DNA of 64,000 bases from Sphingobacteriaceae bacterium (GCA_947453445.1 CANGGP010000011.1:1-64000), one strand, 5' to 3'; shown: positions 25,317-34,108, counted from the first letter of the stretch. A program made the numbers and translations. Notes: generated by a model not told the origin, from the sequence alone.

Positions 25317-27911
25317 GTGTCTAAACTCAAAAAAATAATTTTTGCCGTTTTTGTGTCCCTTTCGCTTATAGCGGCTATTTGGGCCTATTTCAGCATTAAA
25401 AAACTCAAAAGTCCTAAGGTGGAAGCCTTTACAGTGTTGCCCGACAGCTGCGCCATTTATTTAAATGCCAACGATTTTAATGAATTGAGCAACAAAATCA
25501 ACGGGCAAAGTTTGGTGATTGAAAAACTCAAATCACTCGAACAAATTCAAAAAGCCTGCGACTTGGTAAAACAATTCGATTCTATTTTTAACAGCAACGA
25601 GCTGCTGAAGGAAGAATTAAAGGATAAACTCATTCACTTTGCCATGTACCACAATTGCCACGATTGGCTCTTGAGTTTCAACACCAAACAAACCGGCACC
25701 GATAAAGCCGTGCGTGAGCAGCTCGACATTATTTTTAATACCCGTCAAGTCAAGGAAGAGATCATGGGCTACACCATACAAGAACAAAAATTGTATGTAT
25801 CGGTAGCCAACGACATTATTTGTATTTCGAACCAAACAAGCTTGCTTAAAAACGCCGCCAATGTGGCCTTTCCAAAGTTTTGCAAATCGCAAGCATACCT
25901 CAATTTTAAATCAGCTTTGCAGGAAAACAATTTGTGCAATGTATTTATCAGCAACAAAAACCTAAAACAAAAAGCCGATAACGACAAAGCTGTTTTTTTC
26001 GAAGGCATGGAAATGGCCGGCAGCTTGGTGTTTGAACCTTCAGAAATAAAACTAAACGGCAATTTAAAAGTTGATTCAAACCATGTGTTGGCAGCATTTG
26101 TAAATGAAGAAGCGCAAGCCTCAGAAGATTTTATTGATGTTTTACCCCAACAAATGCACCACATGGTGGCTTATGGTTTTGGATCGTACAGCAAGGTGAA
26201 AGAACGTTTGCAAAAACATTATCCCGATAAACTCAAAGACTTTTGGCGTGATAAAAAAGACAAAGCCTTGTACAACATTGAAAAAGATTTTTACGATAAT
26301 TTATCCGGGCAATTGGTCAGTTTTGAAAGCGACAATTACAAATCAAGTTTTTTGGCCTTGGGCATACGCGATGCCGACAAAGCCCCTGAACACCTGGGCA
26401 TATTATTCGACTCTTTGTTAACCTTTAAAAGCGGCAATGTGTATACTTTTCAGCAGGGTGAGGAAAAAGCTTTGTTCAGCCCACTGTTTCAAGAAAAAAT
26501 GGCTTGTGCCGCCATCCACGAAAAATACATTGTGTTCGCGCAAAACATCGATGACTTAAACCGTTTGCTGGAAGATTATGACAACAACCGCAAAATTGAA
26601 TCGAATGAAAATTTTGTGAATTATAAAAACGAAAACTTTTTAAGCAATTACAATTACTTGGTGTATTATAGTCCGCGTGTATACAGCAAAGACATTAACA
26701 ATTATTTAAATTTTAAGCATGTAAAAAACCACAGCGCTTACGATAATTTAAAACATTTTTCGTTTGCGGTGTTAAACGGTAAAAACAGTTTTGATTTTAG
26801 AATGCAATTGTTGAACCAAGCCGAAAACAAGGCCAATGAACAAAATGCACTGTGGACTTCAAATTTAGACACAACGGTTAGCAGTATGCCGGCAGCATTT
26901 GTAAACCACCACACCGGTGAAAACGAAATTGCGGTGCAGGATGACAAAGGCAATTTGTATTTACTCAATGCCAGAGGCGCCAAGTTGTGGCAACGCCCCA
27001 TTGGTGAAAAAATTATATCGCCCATTTACATGGTAGATGTTTTTCGCAACGACAAATTTCAATTGTTGTTTAATACCAAAAACCACATTTATTTGATTGA
27101 CCGCAATGGTAAGGATGTGAGCGGATTCCCGGCCAAGTTGCCGCATCCGGCCACCTCGGCCCTAAGTTTGTTGGATTATAACAAGGATAAAAAATACCGC
27201 ATGTTTGTGGCATGCAATAACAATGTGATTTACAATTTTAATGAGCAGGGCAAATTGCAAGAAGGCTTTGAACCTGTGAAAACCGAAAGCGAGGTAAAAT
27301 TACCCATACAATATTTTAAAGTAGGTGCCAATGAATATTTGGTAGCGCTTGATGTAGAAGGAAAAATTTACACCTTTGGTCGTAAGGGTCAAGCCAAGAT
27401 AGGCTTAAGAAACCGCACCATACGCGATTGCAAAGCCTTTCATTTAAACTCAACCGATGTATTGGCCACCAGCAGTTTAATTTATTACGATGATAAAAAC
27501 AGTTTAATCAACAAGGTAAATTTTAACGATAAAAAAGATGTGGTGAAACTCGATATTGAATCAATCACCGCCAATGCCACTTTTGATTTGGTGGATGATA
27601 ACCGCGAGTATGATATGATTGTGGCCCAAGAAAAGAAATTGTATGTGTACGATTTAAACGGGGATTTGTTGCATGAATTAAAATCGGAAGCAGATATTGA
27701 CGAGGCCAATTATTACAGTGATGAAACCAATACCATTTTTTCATTGTTTAATAAGGCCGACGCGGCATTGGAAGTACATGAACTTAAAAACCAAAATTTA
27801 AAAAACATCAAATCTTCGGGTTTGCCATTGATTTTAAATTTATTCAACGACAATAAAATTTATTTGATTTTGAGTTATGGCAATCAAATTTCTTGTGTGC
27901 CGGTGAATTGA
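25317..27911 (+). CDS. Large membrane-anchored protein with C-terminal propeller-like region
   Basis: The 864-aa protein has one N-terminal transmembrane helix (about residues 6-26) and a long extracytoplasmic part. Residues 35-500 resemble DUF3352-type proteins: FTVLPDSCAIYLNANDFNELS, and later FVNEEAQASEDFIDVLP and LAAFGFGSY-like segments. From about 510 to the end there are repeated strands with GNLYLLNARGAKLW, NHIYLIDRNGKDVSGFP, NNVIYNFNEQGK and GKIYTFGRKGQ, as in PQQ/WD40-like beta-propellers. The start is GTG at 25317, preceded by TTG (25278-25280) and a TAGTTTA box (25303-25309) seven bases away. Function is unknown. Its last 31 coding bases are duplicated twice downstream. Confidence 0.75.
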   Translation: MSKLKKIIFAVFVSLSLIAAIWAYFSIKKLKSPKVEAFTVLPDSCAIYLNANDFNELSNKINGQSLVIEKLKSLEQIQKACDLVKQFDSIFNSNELLKEELKDKLIHFAMYHNCHDWLLSFNTKQTGTDKAVREQLDIIFNTRQVKEEIMGYTIQEQKLYVSVANDIICISNQTSLLKNAANVAFPKFCKSQAYLNFKSALQENNLCNVFISNKNLKQKADNDKAVFFEGMEMAGSLVFEPSEIKLNGNLKVDSNHVLAAFVNEEAQASEDFIDVLPQQMHHMVAYGFGSYSKVKERLQKHYPDKLKDFWRDKKDKALYNIEKDFYDNLSGQLVSFESDNYKSSFLALGIRDADKAPEHLGILFDSLLTFKSGNVYTFQQGEEKALFSPLFQEKMACAAIHEKYIVFAQNIDDLNRLLEDYDNNRKIESNENFVNYKNENFLSNYNYLVYYSPRVYSKDINNYLNFKHVKNHSAYDNLKHFSFAVLNGKNSFDFRMQLLNQAENKANEQNALWTSNLDTTVSSMPAAFVNHHTGENEIAVQDDKGNLYLLNARGAKLWQRPIGEKIISPIYMVDVFRNDKFQLLFNTKNHIYLIDRNGKDVSGFPAKLPHPATSALSLLDYNKDKKYRMFVACNNNVIYNFNEQGKLQEGFEPVKTESEVKLPIQYFKVGANEYLVALDVEGKIYTFGRKGQAKIGLRNRTIRDCKAFHLNSTDVLATSSLIYYDDKNSLINKVNFNDKKDVVKLDIESITANATFDLVDDNREYDMIVAQEKKLYVYDLNGDLLHELKSEADIDEANYYSDETNTIFSLFNKADAALEVHELKNQNLKNIKSSGLPLILNLFNDNKIYLILSYGNQISCVPVN

Positions 27912-27924
27912 GAAGTGGCTTTTT
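27881..27924. repeat. Direct repeat copy 1 (3' end of the 864-aa gene)
   Basis: The 44 bases starting CAATCAAATTTCTTGTGTGC cover the last codons and stop of the 864-aa gene plus 13 bp. They recur exactly at 29625-29668 and, with one mismatch over about 31 bases, at 31390-31421. Similarity between copies 1 and 2 continues weakly for another 80 bp (CTAAGTAAATTGATGAATTG against CTAAGCAAAATGTTTAATGG). Confidence 0.9.
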
Positions 27925-28116
27925 GAAAAAATTCATTCCTATTTTTTTAAATTTCTAAGTAAATTGATGAATTGCTTTCAAAAATGCCATTGATGGAGGA
28001 GGGATTGAAAAAAGAACTAATTTTGTTTTATGCCAGTTCTCAAATGGATTGTATACAGTTCAAATAAAATTTAGCTCTACTATGGTGTTAAAAAAATTGA
28101 TAATCAATAATTCTAA

Positions 28117-29586
28117 ATGAAGTGCATAATGCTTGAATTGAAACACCGGAAGTTATTATTTCATATTTACTATGCACTCTTCATATGTTTAATCGTTTCT
28201 GATGGTAAAGCCCAATGGACGGCATTAAACAGCACACCTAATATTAATCAGCCTTTTCGTCAAATAGGTGGTGGCACTTCAGATAAGCAAGGGAATGTTT
28301 ATGCATTATTATCATCAACTGTTCAACAAAGCAAGAATTACCTTGCAAAATGGGATGGCATTGCCTGGAGTGAGGTTGCTAATAGCTGGACGAGTCAGAA
28401 ATACGAACAGTTCCTGTGTGTATTTCCTGATAATCAAGGTTCAATTTATACCACTTGTTTAATTGATAATTACACACCGAATTCCCGACTAGGATTAGTT
28501 AAGTGGGACGGTTTAAATTGGACTGAAATAATTTCGTTTAATTGGTCAACATATGGTTCTGATGGTTATCTTCCGCTTGTAGACATGCAACATTGTATAG
28601 ATAACAATGGTCACTTATATTTTGTTATCACAAAATTTAAAACACCTTATACACATAGTGTTACCGATACTTTAATTCAGACACTTTATAAATGGGATAA
28701 TTCAAATTTGACAATACTTTACCAATCGAAGAAACCATCCAATGTTAATTTTGAAATACTTGACATAAAGTGCGATTCACAGGGGAATCTTTATGCAGGT
28801 GGTTGTTTTAAAAACACACAGGGTTATACTTTGGTAAAATGGAATGGAAGTGTTTGGATGGAGCAGTTTGGTTCAAATCACTTAAGCACACAATATCCAA
28901 TTACGAATATCTGCATTGACAATAAAGATAACATATTTACAGTAGCAAAAGGATGCAGTGTATCCAATACTCAAGTGAATGGTTTTTATATTGCTCAATG
29001 GGATGGCTTCAAATGGAATGATTTAGACCCTAGTAATAAACTAGACATTAATCCCTGCATTGATGGTATTGCAGTAGATTCAACAGGCAATTTTTATATT
29101 TCTTCAGCTTCAATCGATAATCAGTATTATTACATCCATAAGTGGAATAAAAATGATTGGTTTAAAATAATTTTTCCTATTTGCAATTTTAATACTACCA
29201 AACCTTGTGGCAACGCTGACCTATTATGTTTTGATAAACATCAGGATTTAGTTGCTCAAGGCAATTACATCAATACCAATGGTGATTTTTACATTGCGAA
29301 ATATAAGAATACACAATATGTATCAATCAATGAAAATTCGATAAAGAAAAGTGCATTTTCAATTTACCCGAACCCTACCAATCACAAAATCAACTTCAAC
29401 TTAGGCGATGCCAATATTCAAAAATTCAATTTAATTGTCAGTAATACACTAGGGCAAGTATTAATTGAAAAATCTAACACGGATTTAGCTGAAGCCTTGG
29501 ATGTTTCGCATCTTACGCAAGGCATTTATTTCATACAAATTCAAAACAAAGATTTCAAACAAAGCTTTAAGGTGGTGAAGGAGTGA
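28117..29586 (+). CDS. T9SS-sorted secreted protein with propeller-type WDG repeats
   Basis: The 489-aa protein has a signal peptide (hydrophobic LLFHIYYALFICLIV, cleavage near GKAQ) and about six repeats of the form LAKWDGIAWSEV / LVKWDGLNWTEI / LVKWNGSVWMEQF / IAQWDGFKWNDL preceded by D.GNLYAGG-type turns, which suggests a beta-propeller. The C-terminal T9SS domain runs from FSIYPNPTNHKINF through NTLGQVLIEKS to LTQGIYFIQIQ and ends FKQSFKVVKE. An ATG at 28129 is an alternative start. It is a paralogue of the next gene; the sorting tails are nearly identical. Confidence 0.85.
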   Translation: MKCIMLELKHRKLLFHIYYALFICLIVSDGKAQWTALNSTPNINQPFRQIGGGTSDKQGNVYALLSSTVQQSKNYLAKWDGIAWSEVANSWTSQKYEQFLCVFPDNQGSIYTTCLIDNYTPNSRLGLVKWDGLNWTEIISFNWSTYGSDGYLPLVDMQHCIDNNGHLYFVITKFKTPYTHSVTDTLIQTLYKWDNSNLTILYQSKKPSNVNFEILDIKCDSQGNLYAGGCFKNTQGYTLVKWNGSVWMEQFGSNHLSTQYPITNICIDNKDNIFTVAKGCSVSNTQVNGFYIAQWDGFKWNDLDPSNKLDINPCIDGIAVDSTGNFYISSASIDNQYYYIHKWNKNDWFKIIFPICNFNTTKPCGNADLLCFDKHQDLVAQGNYINTNGDFYIAKYKNTQYVSINENSIKKSAFSIYPNPTNHKINFNLGDANIQKFNLIVSNTLGQVLIEKSNTDLAEALDVSHLTQGIYFIQIQNKDFKQSFKVVKE

Positions 29587-29624
29587 GTTGTCGCTTCGCT
29601 AAAATTGATAAGGGCTGATTAAAT

Positions 29625-29668
29625 CAATCAAATTTCTTGTGTGCCGGTGAATTGAGAAGTGGCTTTTT
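29625..29668. repeat. Direct repeat copy 2
   Basis: The sequence is identical over 44 bp to 27881-27924, the 3' end of the 864-aa gene. It begins abruptly at CAATCAAATTT after unrelated sequence (GGGCTGATTAAAT), which marks a duplication junction. Confidence 0.9.
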
Positions 29669-29778
29669 TTAAAAAATCTTTTCCTTTTATTTTTGATCAC
29701 TAAGCAAAATGTTTAATGGCTTTCGAAAATCCATTGAAGTGGATGTATCATCGATAGACAATACTGTGGCGTTTATAA

Positions 29779-29952
29779 GCTACTAACTCCAGTTTAATAA
29801 ACACGCTTGGCCACGTTATTAAGGAAATAAATCATCCTTCTAATTACAATTGCATTTTTGATTTAAGTAATTATGCCGATGGCGTATATGCCATTCGTTT
29901 AACTTTTAGTGACCATATTGAGACTAAAACTTTTTTAAAAAACAGCCAATGA
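29779..29952 (+). pseudogene. Relic of a T9SS C-terminal sorting domain
   Basis: One frame reads NTLGHVIKEI, then FDLSNYADGVYAIRL and TFSDHIETKTFLKNSQ followed by a TGA stop. This is the second half of a type A sorting domain. The usual YPNP segment and any cargo part are missing, a stop lies just upstream at 29776-29778, and there is no start. It differs clearly from the two flanking paralogues, so it is the tail of a third, lost cargo gene. Confidence 0.75.
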
Positions 29953-29989
29953 TAATTTTGTTTAATTTAGTTGTAATTAAATCACCTAT

Positions 29990-31351
29990 ATGAAAACCAG
30001 ATTCTTTTTTATAATTTCTTCCTTTAATATTTTGAGTTTAAATGCTCAGTGGTTTCCATTCGCGGCGCCTTCTTCAACAACACAATCTAATCCAGGTATA
30101 AATTCGATTTTTTGTGACCAACTAAATGATATTTATGCCGGAGGTGTCTATCCAAACAATACTGTTAAGTGGAACGGGAATAAATGGGTTGTTCTTGACC
30201 CTTATCCATTGTCTGTTGGAGATCAACACCTTTGTGGCGACATGAACGGTAATATATTTACCAACGCCAATATATTCGCCAACTCACAAATTAGTAGTTA
30301 TGTAACAAAATTTGATGGGGTAAGTTGGAACAAACTTGGGAATGATTTTATCGGAGGCGGTATATATACTCTTTTTGTTGATGCGACTGGAAAGTTATAT
30401 GCAGCCGGAAATATAACAAATACAGTTGGCAATAGTTATGTGGCTCAATGGGACGGAAACTCTTGGAGTGAACTAGGTGGGTTTAATAGTCTTAAAGCAA
30501 ATGCATTTATAAGTAGCATTTGCGGTGATAAACAAGGTAATATTTATGTAGGTGGCGCATTCACGAATACAAATGGATCGAAATATGTTGCCAAATGGGA
30601 TGGGAATTCCTGGGTTGAATTAGGAGGTGCCAACAGTTTAAAGGCAAATAATATTATTAATGCAATTGCATCAGACAATAAGGGTAATATTTATGTTGGT
30701 GGTGCCTTTACAAATATTAATGGTAACATATTTTTGGCCAAATACAATGGCCAAATTTGGAATGAAACAGCCCTCCTTGGCAGTCCTTCTGCCACACTTT
30801 CATTAAACACTATTAGTTGTGATAAAAATGGAAATACGTATATTTCAACAAGCAACACTTATAGGCAAGGTGTTTTTAATGTTTTTAAATTAATTGATAA
30901 TTCTTTAATTGAAATGTTTGGAAACAATCCTTGCCAATGGAGTTTTTCCCCAGGTAGTTCTATGTCCGGTTATCGAAATGTTAGTTCAATTAGCTTAGAC
31001 ACCGCAGGAAATATTTATGCGGTTGGCGGCATAGGTAATGCTAATTGTAATCCTGTTGTGATGAAATACAGCGCCCCTTGGTTAGTAGGTATAGACAAAC
31101 AAAACAAAGATGACCTTAAATTTTCAGTTTATCCAAATCCAATCAATAACAAAATCAACTTTAATATAAGCAATCCCACCAAACAAAAATTTAATTTATG
31201 CATCAGCGATGCCTTTGGACAAGTATTAATTGAAAAAGAAAATGCCGAATTAACTGAAGCCTTGGATGTTTCAAATCTAAGGCAAGGCATTTATTTCATA
31301 CAAATTCAAAACAAAGCTTTCAAACAAAGCTTTAAGGTGGTGAAGGAGTGA
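29990..31351 (+). CDS. T9SS-sorted secreted protein with WDG repeats
   Basis: The 453-aa protein has a signal peptide (FFFIISSFNILSLNAQ). Residues about 110-300 contain tandem repeats of about 55-60 residues, each with GNIYVGGAFTN, YVAKWDGNSWVELGG and NSLKAN, again fitting a propeller. The C-terminal T9SS domain (FSVYPNPINNKINF, FGQVLIEKEN, LRQGIYFIQIQ, FKQSFKVVKE) is almost the same as that of the preceding gene. The gene and the 40 bp after it form the second unit of a tandem duplication of about 1.76 kb. The target or substrate is unknown. Confidence 0.85.
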   Translation: MKTRFFFIISSFNILSLNAQWFPFAAPSSTTQSNPGINSIFCDQLNDIYAGGVYPNNTVKWNGNKWVVLDPYPLSVGDQHLCGDMNGNIFTNANIFANSQISSYVTKFDGVSWNKLGNDFIGGGIYTLFVDATGKLYAAGNITNTVGNSYVAQWDGNSWSELGGFNSLKANAFISSICGDKQGNIYVGGAFTNTNGSKYVAKWDGNSWVELGGANSLKANNIINAIASDNKGNIYVGGAFTNINGNIFLAKYNGQIWNETALLGSPSATLSLNTISCDKNGNTYISTSNTYRQGVFNVFKLIDNSLIEMFGNNPCQWSFSPGSSMSGYRNVSSISLDTAGNIYAVGGIGNANCNPVVMKYSAPWLVGIDKQNKDDLKFSVYPNPINNKINFNISNPTKQKFNLCISDAFGQVLIEKENAELTEALDVSNLRQGIYFIQIQNKAFKQSFKVVKE

Positions 31352-31389
31352 GTTGTCGCTTCACTAAAATTGTCAAGGGCTGATTACAT

Positions 31390-31421
31390 CAATCAAATTT
31401 TTTGTGTGCCGGTGAATTGAG
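31390..31421. repeat. Direct repeat copy 3
   Basis: It matches the 3' end of the 864-aa gene (27881-27911) with one mismatch (CAATCAAATTTTTTGTGTGC) and ends near GAATTGAGGAATA, where similarity to copies 1 and 2 is lost. The 38 bp before it repeat those before copy 2. Confidence 0.85.
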
Positions 31422-31467
31422 GAATAAAATTCATTTAATTTAAATTTTACAAGAAAATTAAAAGGGC

Positions 31468-31833
31468 TGTCAGGCCGATTGATGCAGTAGGGCTGGCGCG
31501 TGGCGCATTGTATCGACGTCTCGATACGCTCCCTTTGGTCGCTACTCGACGTGACTAAGATACGCTTCCTTCGGTCGCAACTCGACGTGACTGAGACACG
31601 CTTCCTTTGGTCGCTACTCGACGTGACAACATTTTATGTCAGGCCGAGTGATGCAGCAGAGCCTTGTGCGTGGCGCATTGTATCGAGGCCGTGCAAGTAG
31701 GAGTTTGGGGAATTACACGGTCTCGATTCGCTCCTAACGTCGCTACTCGACCTGACAATGCTACGCTCCCTTCGGTCGCTACTCGACCTGACAATGCTAC
31801 TCTCCCTTCAGTCGCTACTCGACGTGACAAGAT
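31468..31833. repeat. 36-bp tandem repeats in a duplicated block
   Basis: The region 31352-31933 has no gene. Units of 36 bp (consensus TACGCTCCCTTCGGTCGCTA then CTCGACGTGACAATGC) start at 31525, 31561 and 31597, and a second set starts at about 31727, 31762 and 31798. Each set is preceded by a roughly 50-bp element, TGTCAGGCCGA...GTGGCGCATTGTATCGA (31468-31516 and 31637-31686), so the whole block is duplicated with a 170-bp offset. The repeats are contiguous with no spacers. Open frames across them translate the repeat (RVATEGRVALSG-like) and are artefacts. Confidence 0.85.
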
Positions 31834-31933
31834 TTAGGCATGGGTGAATTGACCCCAATCATCATTGAAACTGAATGTAAGCGAGATTCAGAAAATACTC
31901 TGAATAATAAATTATTTATTTGCAGTTTGGTGT

Positions 31934-33139
31934 TTACGAGTAAACAAATTCCCCGTAAGGCGATCTAACGCTTACCTGTTTGCCGCTGCCTTTTTCAACG
32001 CGGCCAACAATTTTGGCATCCACGTTAAATGAGCGGCTAATATCGATGAGCGCTTGGGCGTGTTGTTCATTCACGTATATTTCCATGCGATGCCCCATGT
32101 TAAACACCTTGTACATTTCTTTAAAGTCGGTGCCGCTTTGTTCTTGTATGGTTTTAAATAATACCGGCAAATCAAATAAATTGTCTTTGATTACATGCAA
32201 ACCCTCATTCAAAAAATGCAATACCTTGGTTTGCGCACCACCACTGCAATGCACCAAGCCATGCAAATGCGCGCCGTATTGGTCAATCATTTTTTTCACA
32301 ATGGGTGCATAGGTGCGGGTAGGTGATAATACCAATTTACCGGCATCAATGTGTTCGTTTATTTGTTCCCCATTGGGGTGCTTATAACTCACTTTAATTT
32401 TATCAAGCAAATGCAATTGCCCGCTGTACACCACACTGTCTGGTAAATTGGTGTCATAACTTTCAGGAAAACGTCCGGCCAATGCTTTGTTAAACACATC
32501 GTGGCGGGCGCTGGTTAAGCCGTTGCTGCCCATGCCGCCATTGTATGCGTTTTCGTATGTGGCCATGCCGTCGGAAGCCAAACCAACAATCACATCACCT
32601 GCTTGAATGTGGTGGTTACTGATAATATTTTTACGGGGAAGTCGGCATACCACCGTGCTATCCACAATAATTGTGCGTACCAAATCGCCCACATCTGCTG
32701 TTTCGCCACCGCTCGAATAAATGCCAATGCCATTGTCGCGTAAATTTTGCAACACCTCTTCGGTGCCGTTGATAATGGCGGCAATTACTTCACCGGGAAT
32801 TAAATGTTTGTTTCTGCCAATGGTTGAGGAAAGAATAATGTTATCAGTGGCACCCACACAAATCAAATCGTCGAGGTTCATGATCACCGCATCTTGCGCT
32901 ATGCCTTTCCACACGCTTAAATCGCCGGTTTCTTTCCAATACATATAGGCCAAAGAAGATTTGGTGCCGGCGCCATCGGCATGCATAATCATACAATGTT
33001 CATCGCTGCCGCTTAACACATCGGGCACCACCTTACAAAAGGCTTGGGGAAACAAACCCTTGTCGATTTTTGAAATGGCTGCATGCACATCTTCTTTGCC
33101 GGCCGATACGCCTCTTAATTGGTATTTATTATCACTCAT
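31934..33139 (-). CDS. purM: Phosphoribosylformylglycinamidine cyclo-ligase (AIR synthase)
   Basis: PurM closes FGAM to AIR with ATP, the step after PurL. The 401-aa protein has the family blocks GVSAGKEDVHAAISKI, MHADGAGTKSSLAYMYW, DAVIMNLDDLICVGA, YSSGGETADVGDLV, GDVIVGLASDGMATYEN and CSGGAQTKVLHF. It is longer than E. coli PurM (345 aa), as is usual in Bacteroidetes. The ATG at 33139 (MSDNKYQLRG) is preferred; an in-frame TTG at 33151 lies inside the promoter. TATCTTTG ends nine bases before the ATG, so the leader would be at most a few bases. Confidence 0.93.
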   Translation of the reverse strand: MSDNKYQLRGVSAGKEDVHAAISKIDKGLFPQAFCKVVPDVLSGSDEHCMIMHADGAGTKSSLAYMYWKETGDLSVWKGIAQDAVIMNLDDLICVGATDNIILSSTIGRNKHLIPGEVIAAIINGTEEVLQNLRDNGIGIYSSGGETADVGDLVRTIIVDSTVVCRLPRKNIISNHHIQAGDVIVGLASDGMATYENAYNGGMGSNGLTSARHDVFNKALAGRFPESYDTNLPDSVVYSGQLHLLDKIKVSYKHPNGEQINEHIDAGKLVLSPTRTYAPIVKKMIDQYGAHLHGLVHCSGGAQTKVLHFLNEGLHVIKDNLFDLPVLFKTIQEQSGTDFKEMYKVFNMGHRMEIYVNEQHAQALIDISRSFNVDAKIVGRVEKGSGKQVSVRSPYGEFVYS

Positions 33140-33148
33140 AACAGAGTT

Positions 33149-33156
33149 CAAAGATA
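33149..33156 (-). promoter_or_regulatory. Predicted purM -7 box
   Basis: TATCTTTG on the minus strand is an exact TAnnTTTG match. The gap to the purM ATG is nine bases. No clear TTG is found at the usual -33 distance. It lies 23 bp from the mqnA -7 box, so the two divergent promoters overlap. Confidence 0.55.
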
Positions 33157-33159
33157 AGA

Positions 33160-33187
33160 TTTGGTTTTATAATTATGTTTATTTTTG
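33160..33187 (+). promoter_or_regulatory. Predicted mqnA promoter
   Basis: TTTG (33160-33163), a 16-nt spacer and TATTTTTG (33180-33187) precede the GTG start codon of mqnA by six bases. The spacer is shorter than the usual 19 nt. Transcription should begin at or next to the start codon. Confidence 0.55.
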
Positions 33188-33193
33188 CAGCCT

Positions 33194-33955
33194 GTGAACA
33201 ACAAAAAGATAAAAATATCCATCGTAAATTACACCAATACCCTGCCTTTTAAATGGGCACTCAAACGCAGTGATATCATGGCTTCCATCGATTTGCAGGA
33301 AGATATTCCCAGCATTTGCGCCCAAAAATTAAAATACAAACAAGTTGATTTGGCCTTGGTGCCGGTGGCATTATTGCCCGAACTCGACCGCTATTTTATT
33401 GTGAGTGATTATTGCATTGGGGCCAGAGGTAAAGTTGACAGTGTAAAACTATACAGCGAAGTGCCTTTAAATGAAATTGAGCGTGTGGTATTGGATTACC
33501 AATCAAAATCATCAATCACCCTCACCAAAGTATTGAAACAATTTTATTGGAAAAGCAATTTTCAATTTGTGGATGCCAAACCCGGTTTTGAAAATGAAAT
33601 TCAGGGCACACAAGCCGCAGTGGTAATTGGCGATAGAACATTTAAATTAAACGGCAGTTTTAAATACGAATACGATTTGGCCGAAGAATGGCAAAAATTT
33701 ACCGGCTTGCCTTTTGTATTTGCAGCCTGGGTGAGCACCGAAACACTTGATGAAACATTTGTGCGTGATTTTAATGCCGTGTTAAAACATGGTGTTGAAC
33801 ATTTAAGCGAAGCCATCGATGATGATTTAAATCCTGCATTGCTTGATAAAGCCGCTACAACTGTGTATTTGGCCAAACGCATCTCTTATCCTTTGGATGC
33901 AGACAAAATAAGCGCTTTGAAATTGTTTATTGACTACATCAAACAATTGGCATAA
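33194..33955 (+). CDS. mqnA: Chorismate dehydratase, futalosine menaquinone pathway
   Basis: MqnA removes water from chorismate to give 3-[(1-carboxyvinyl)oxy]benzoate, the first step of futalosine-dependent menaquinone synthesis. The 253-aa protein has the family N-terminus KIKISIVNYTNTLPFKWAL and the blocks DLALVPVALLPEL, DYCIGARGKVDSVKLYS, LDYQSKSSITL and LPFVFAAWVS. The start is GTG at 33194. A TTG at 33185 is within the -7 box and would not be transcribed. No other menaquinone gene is adjacent. The presence of mqnA means the organism probably lacks the classical MenF-MenD route (inference). Confidence 0.92.
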   Translation: MNNKKIKISIVNYTNTLPFKWALKRSDIMASIDLQEDIPSICAQKLKYKQVDLALVPVALLPELDRYFIVSDYCIGARGKVDSVKLYSEVPLNEIERVVLDYQSKSSITLTKVLKQFYWKSNFQFVDAKPGFENEIQGTQAAVVIGDRTFKLNGSFKYEYDLAEEWQKFTGLPFVFAAWVSTETLDETFVRDFNAVLKHGVEHLSEAIDDDLNPALLDKAATTVYLAKRISYPLDADKISALKLFIDYIKQLA

Positions 33956-34108
33956 TAATTAACGCAAGTATTCAAGAATGTTATTACAAGATTAACAAGT
34001 TAAGTTAGATCGACCTTGCGCATTTTTTCTTTAATGATTTCATTAAACACCTCTAACTTTCAGGCACCTCCTGCCTTCTAGCTTTGTATCCTAAATTTAA
34101 ACAAAGCT

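Larger units (their letters stand above)
29587..29989. other. Intergenic region with repeat copy 2 and a sorting-tail relic
   Basis: The first 38 bp (GTGAGTTGTCGCTTC...) recur after the next T9SS gene at 31352. Then come the direct repeat (29625-29668), its decayed continuation to about 29745, and a T9SS sorting-domain fragment (29779-29952). A promoter for the gene at 29990 is not obvious. Confidence 0.75.

Noticed and set aside
31500-31830. Open frames of 63-66 codons on both strands in the 36-bp repeats
   Set aside because: They translate the repeat unit itself (RVATEGRVALSG-like), have no start context, and follow the period of the repeat.
31525-31833. Possible CRISPR array (regular 36-bp units)
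   Set aside because: Units are contiguous with no spacers between them, and no cas gene is in the window.
33956-34108. PHO-box-like repeats before the PhoX-like gene
   Set aside because: TTACAAG/TTAACAAG (8-bp step) and TTAAACACC/TCTAACTTT (10-bp step) do not keep the 11-bp period seen at the other three sites.
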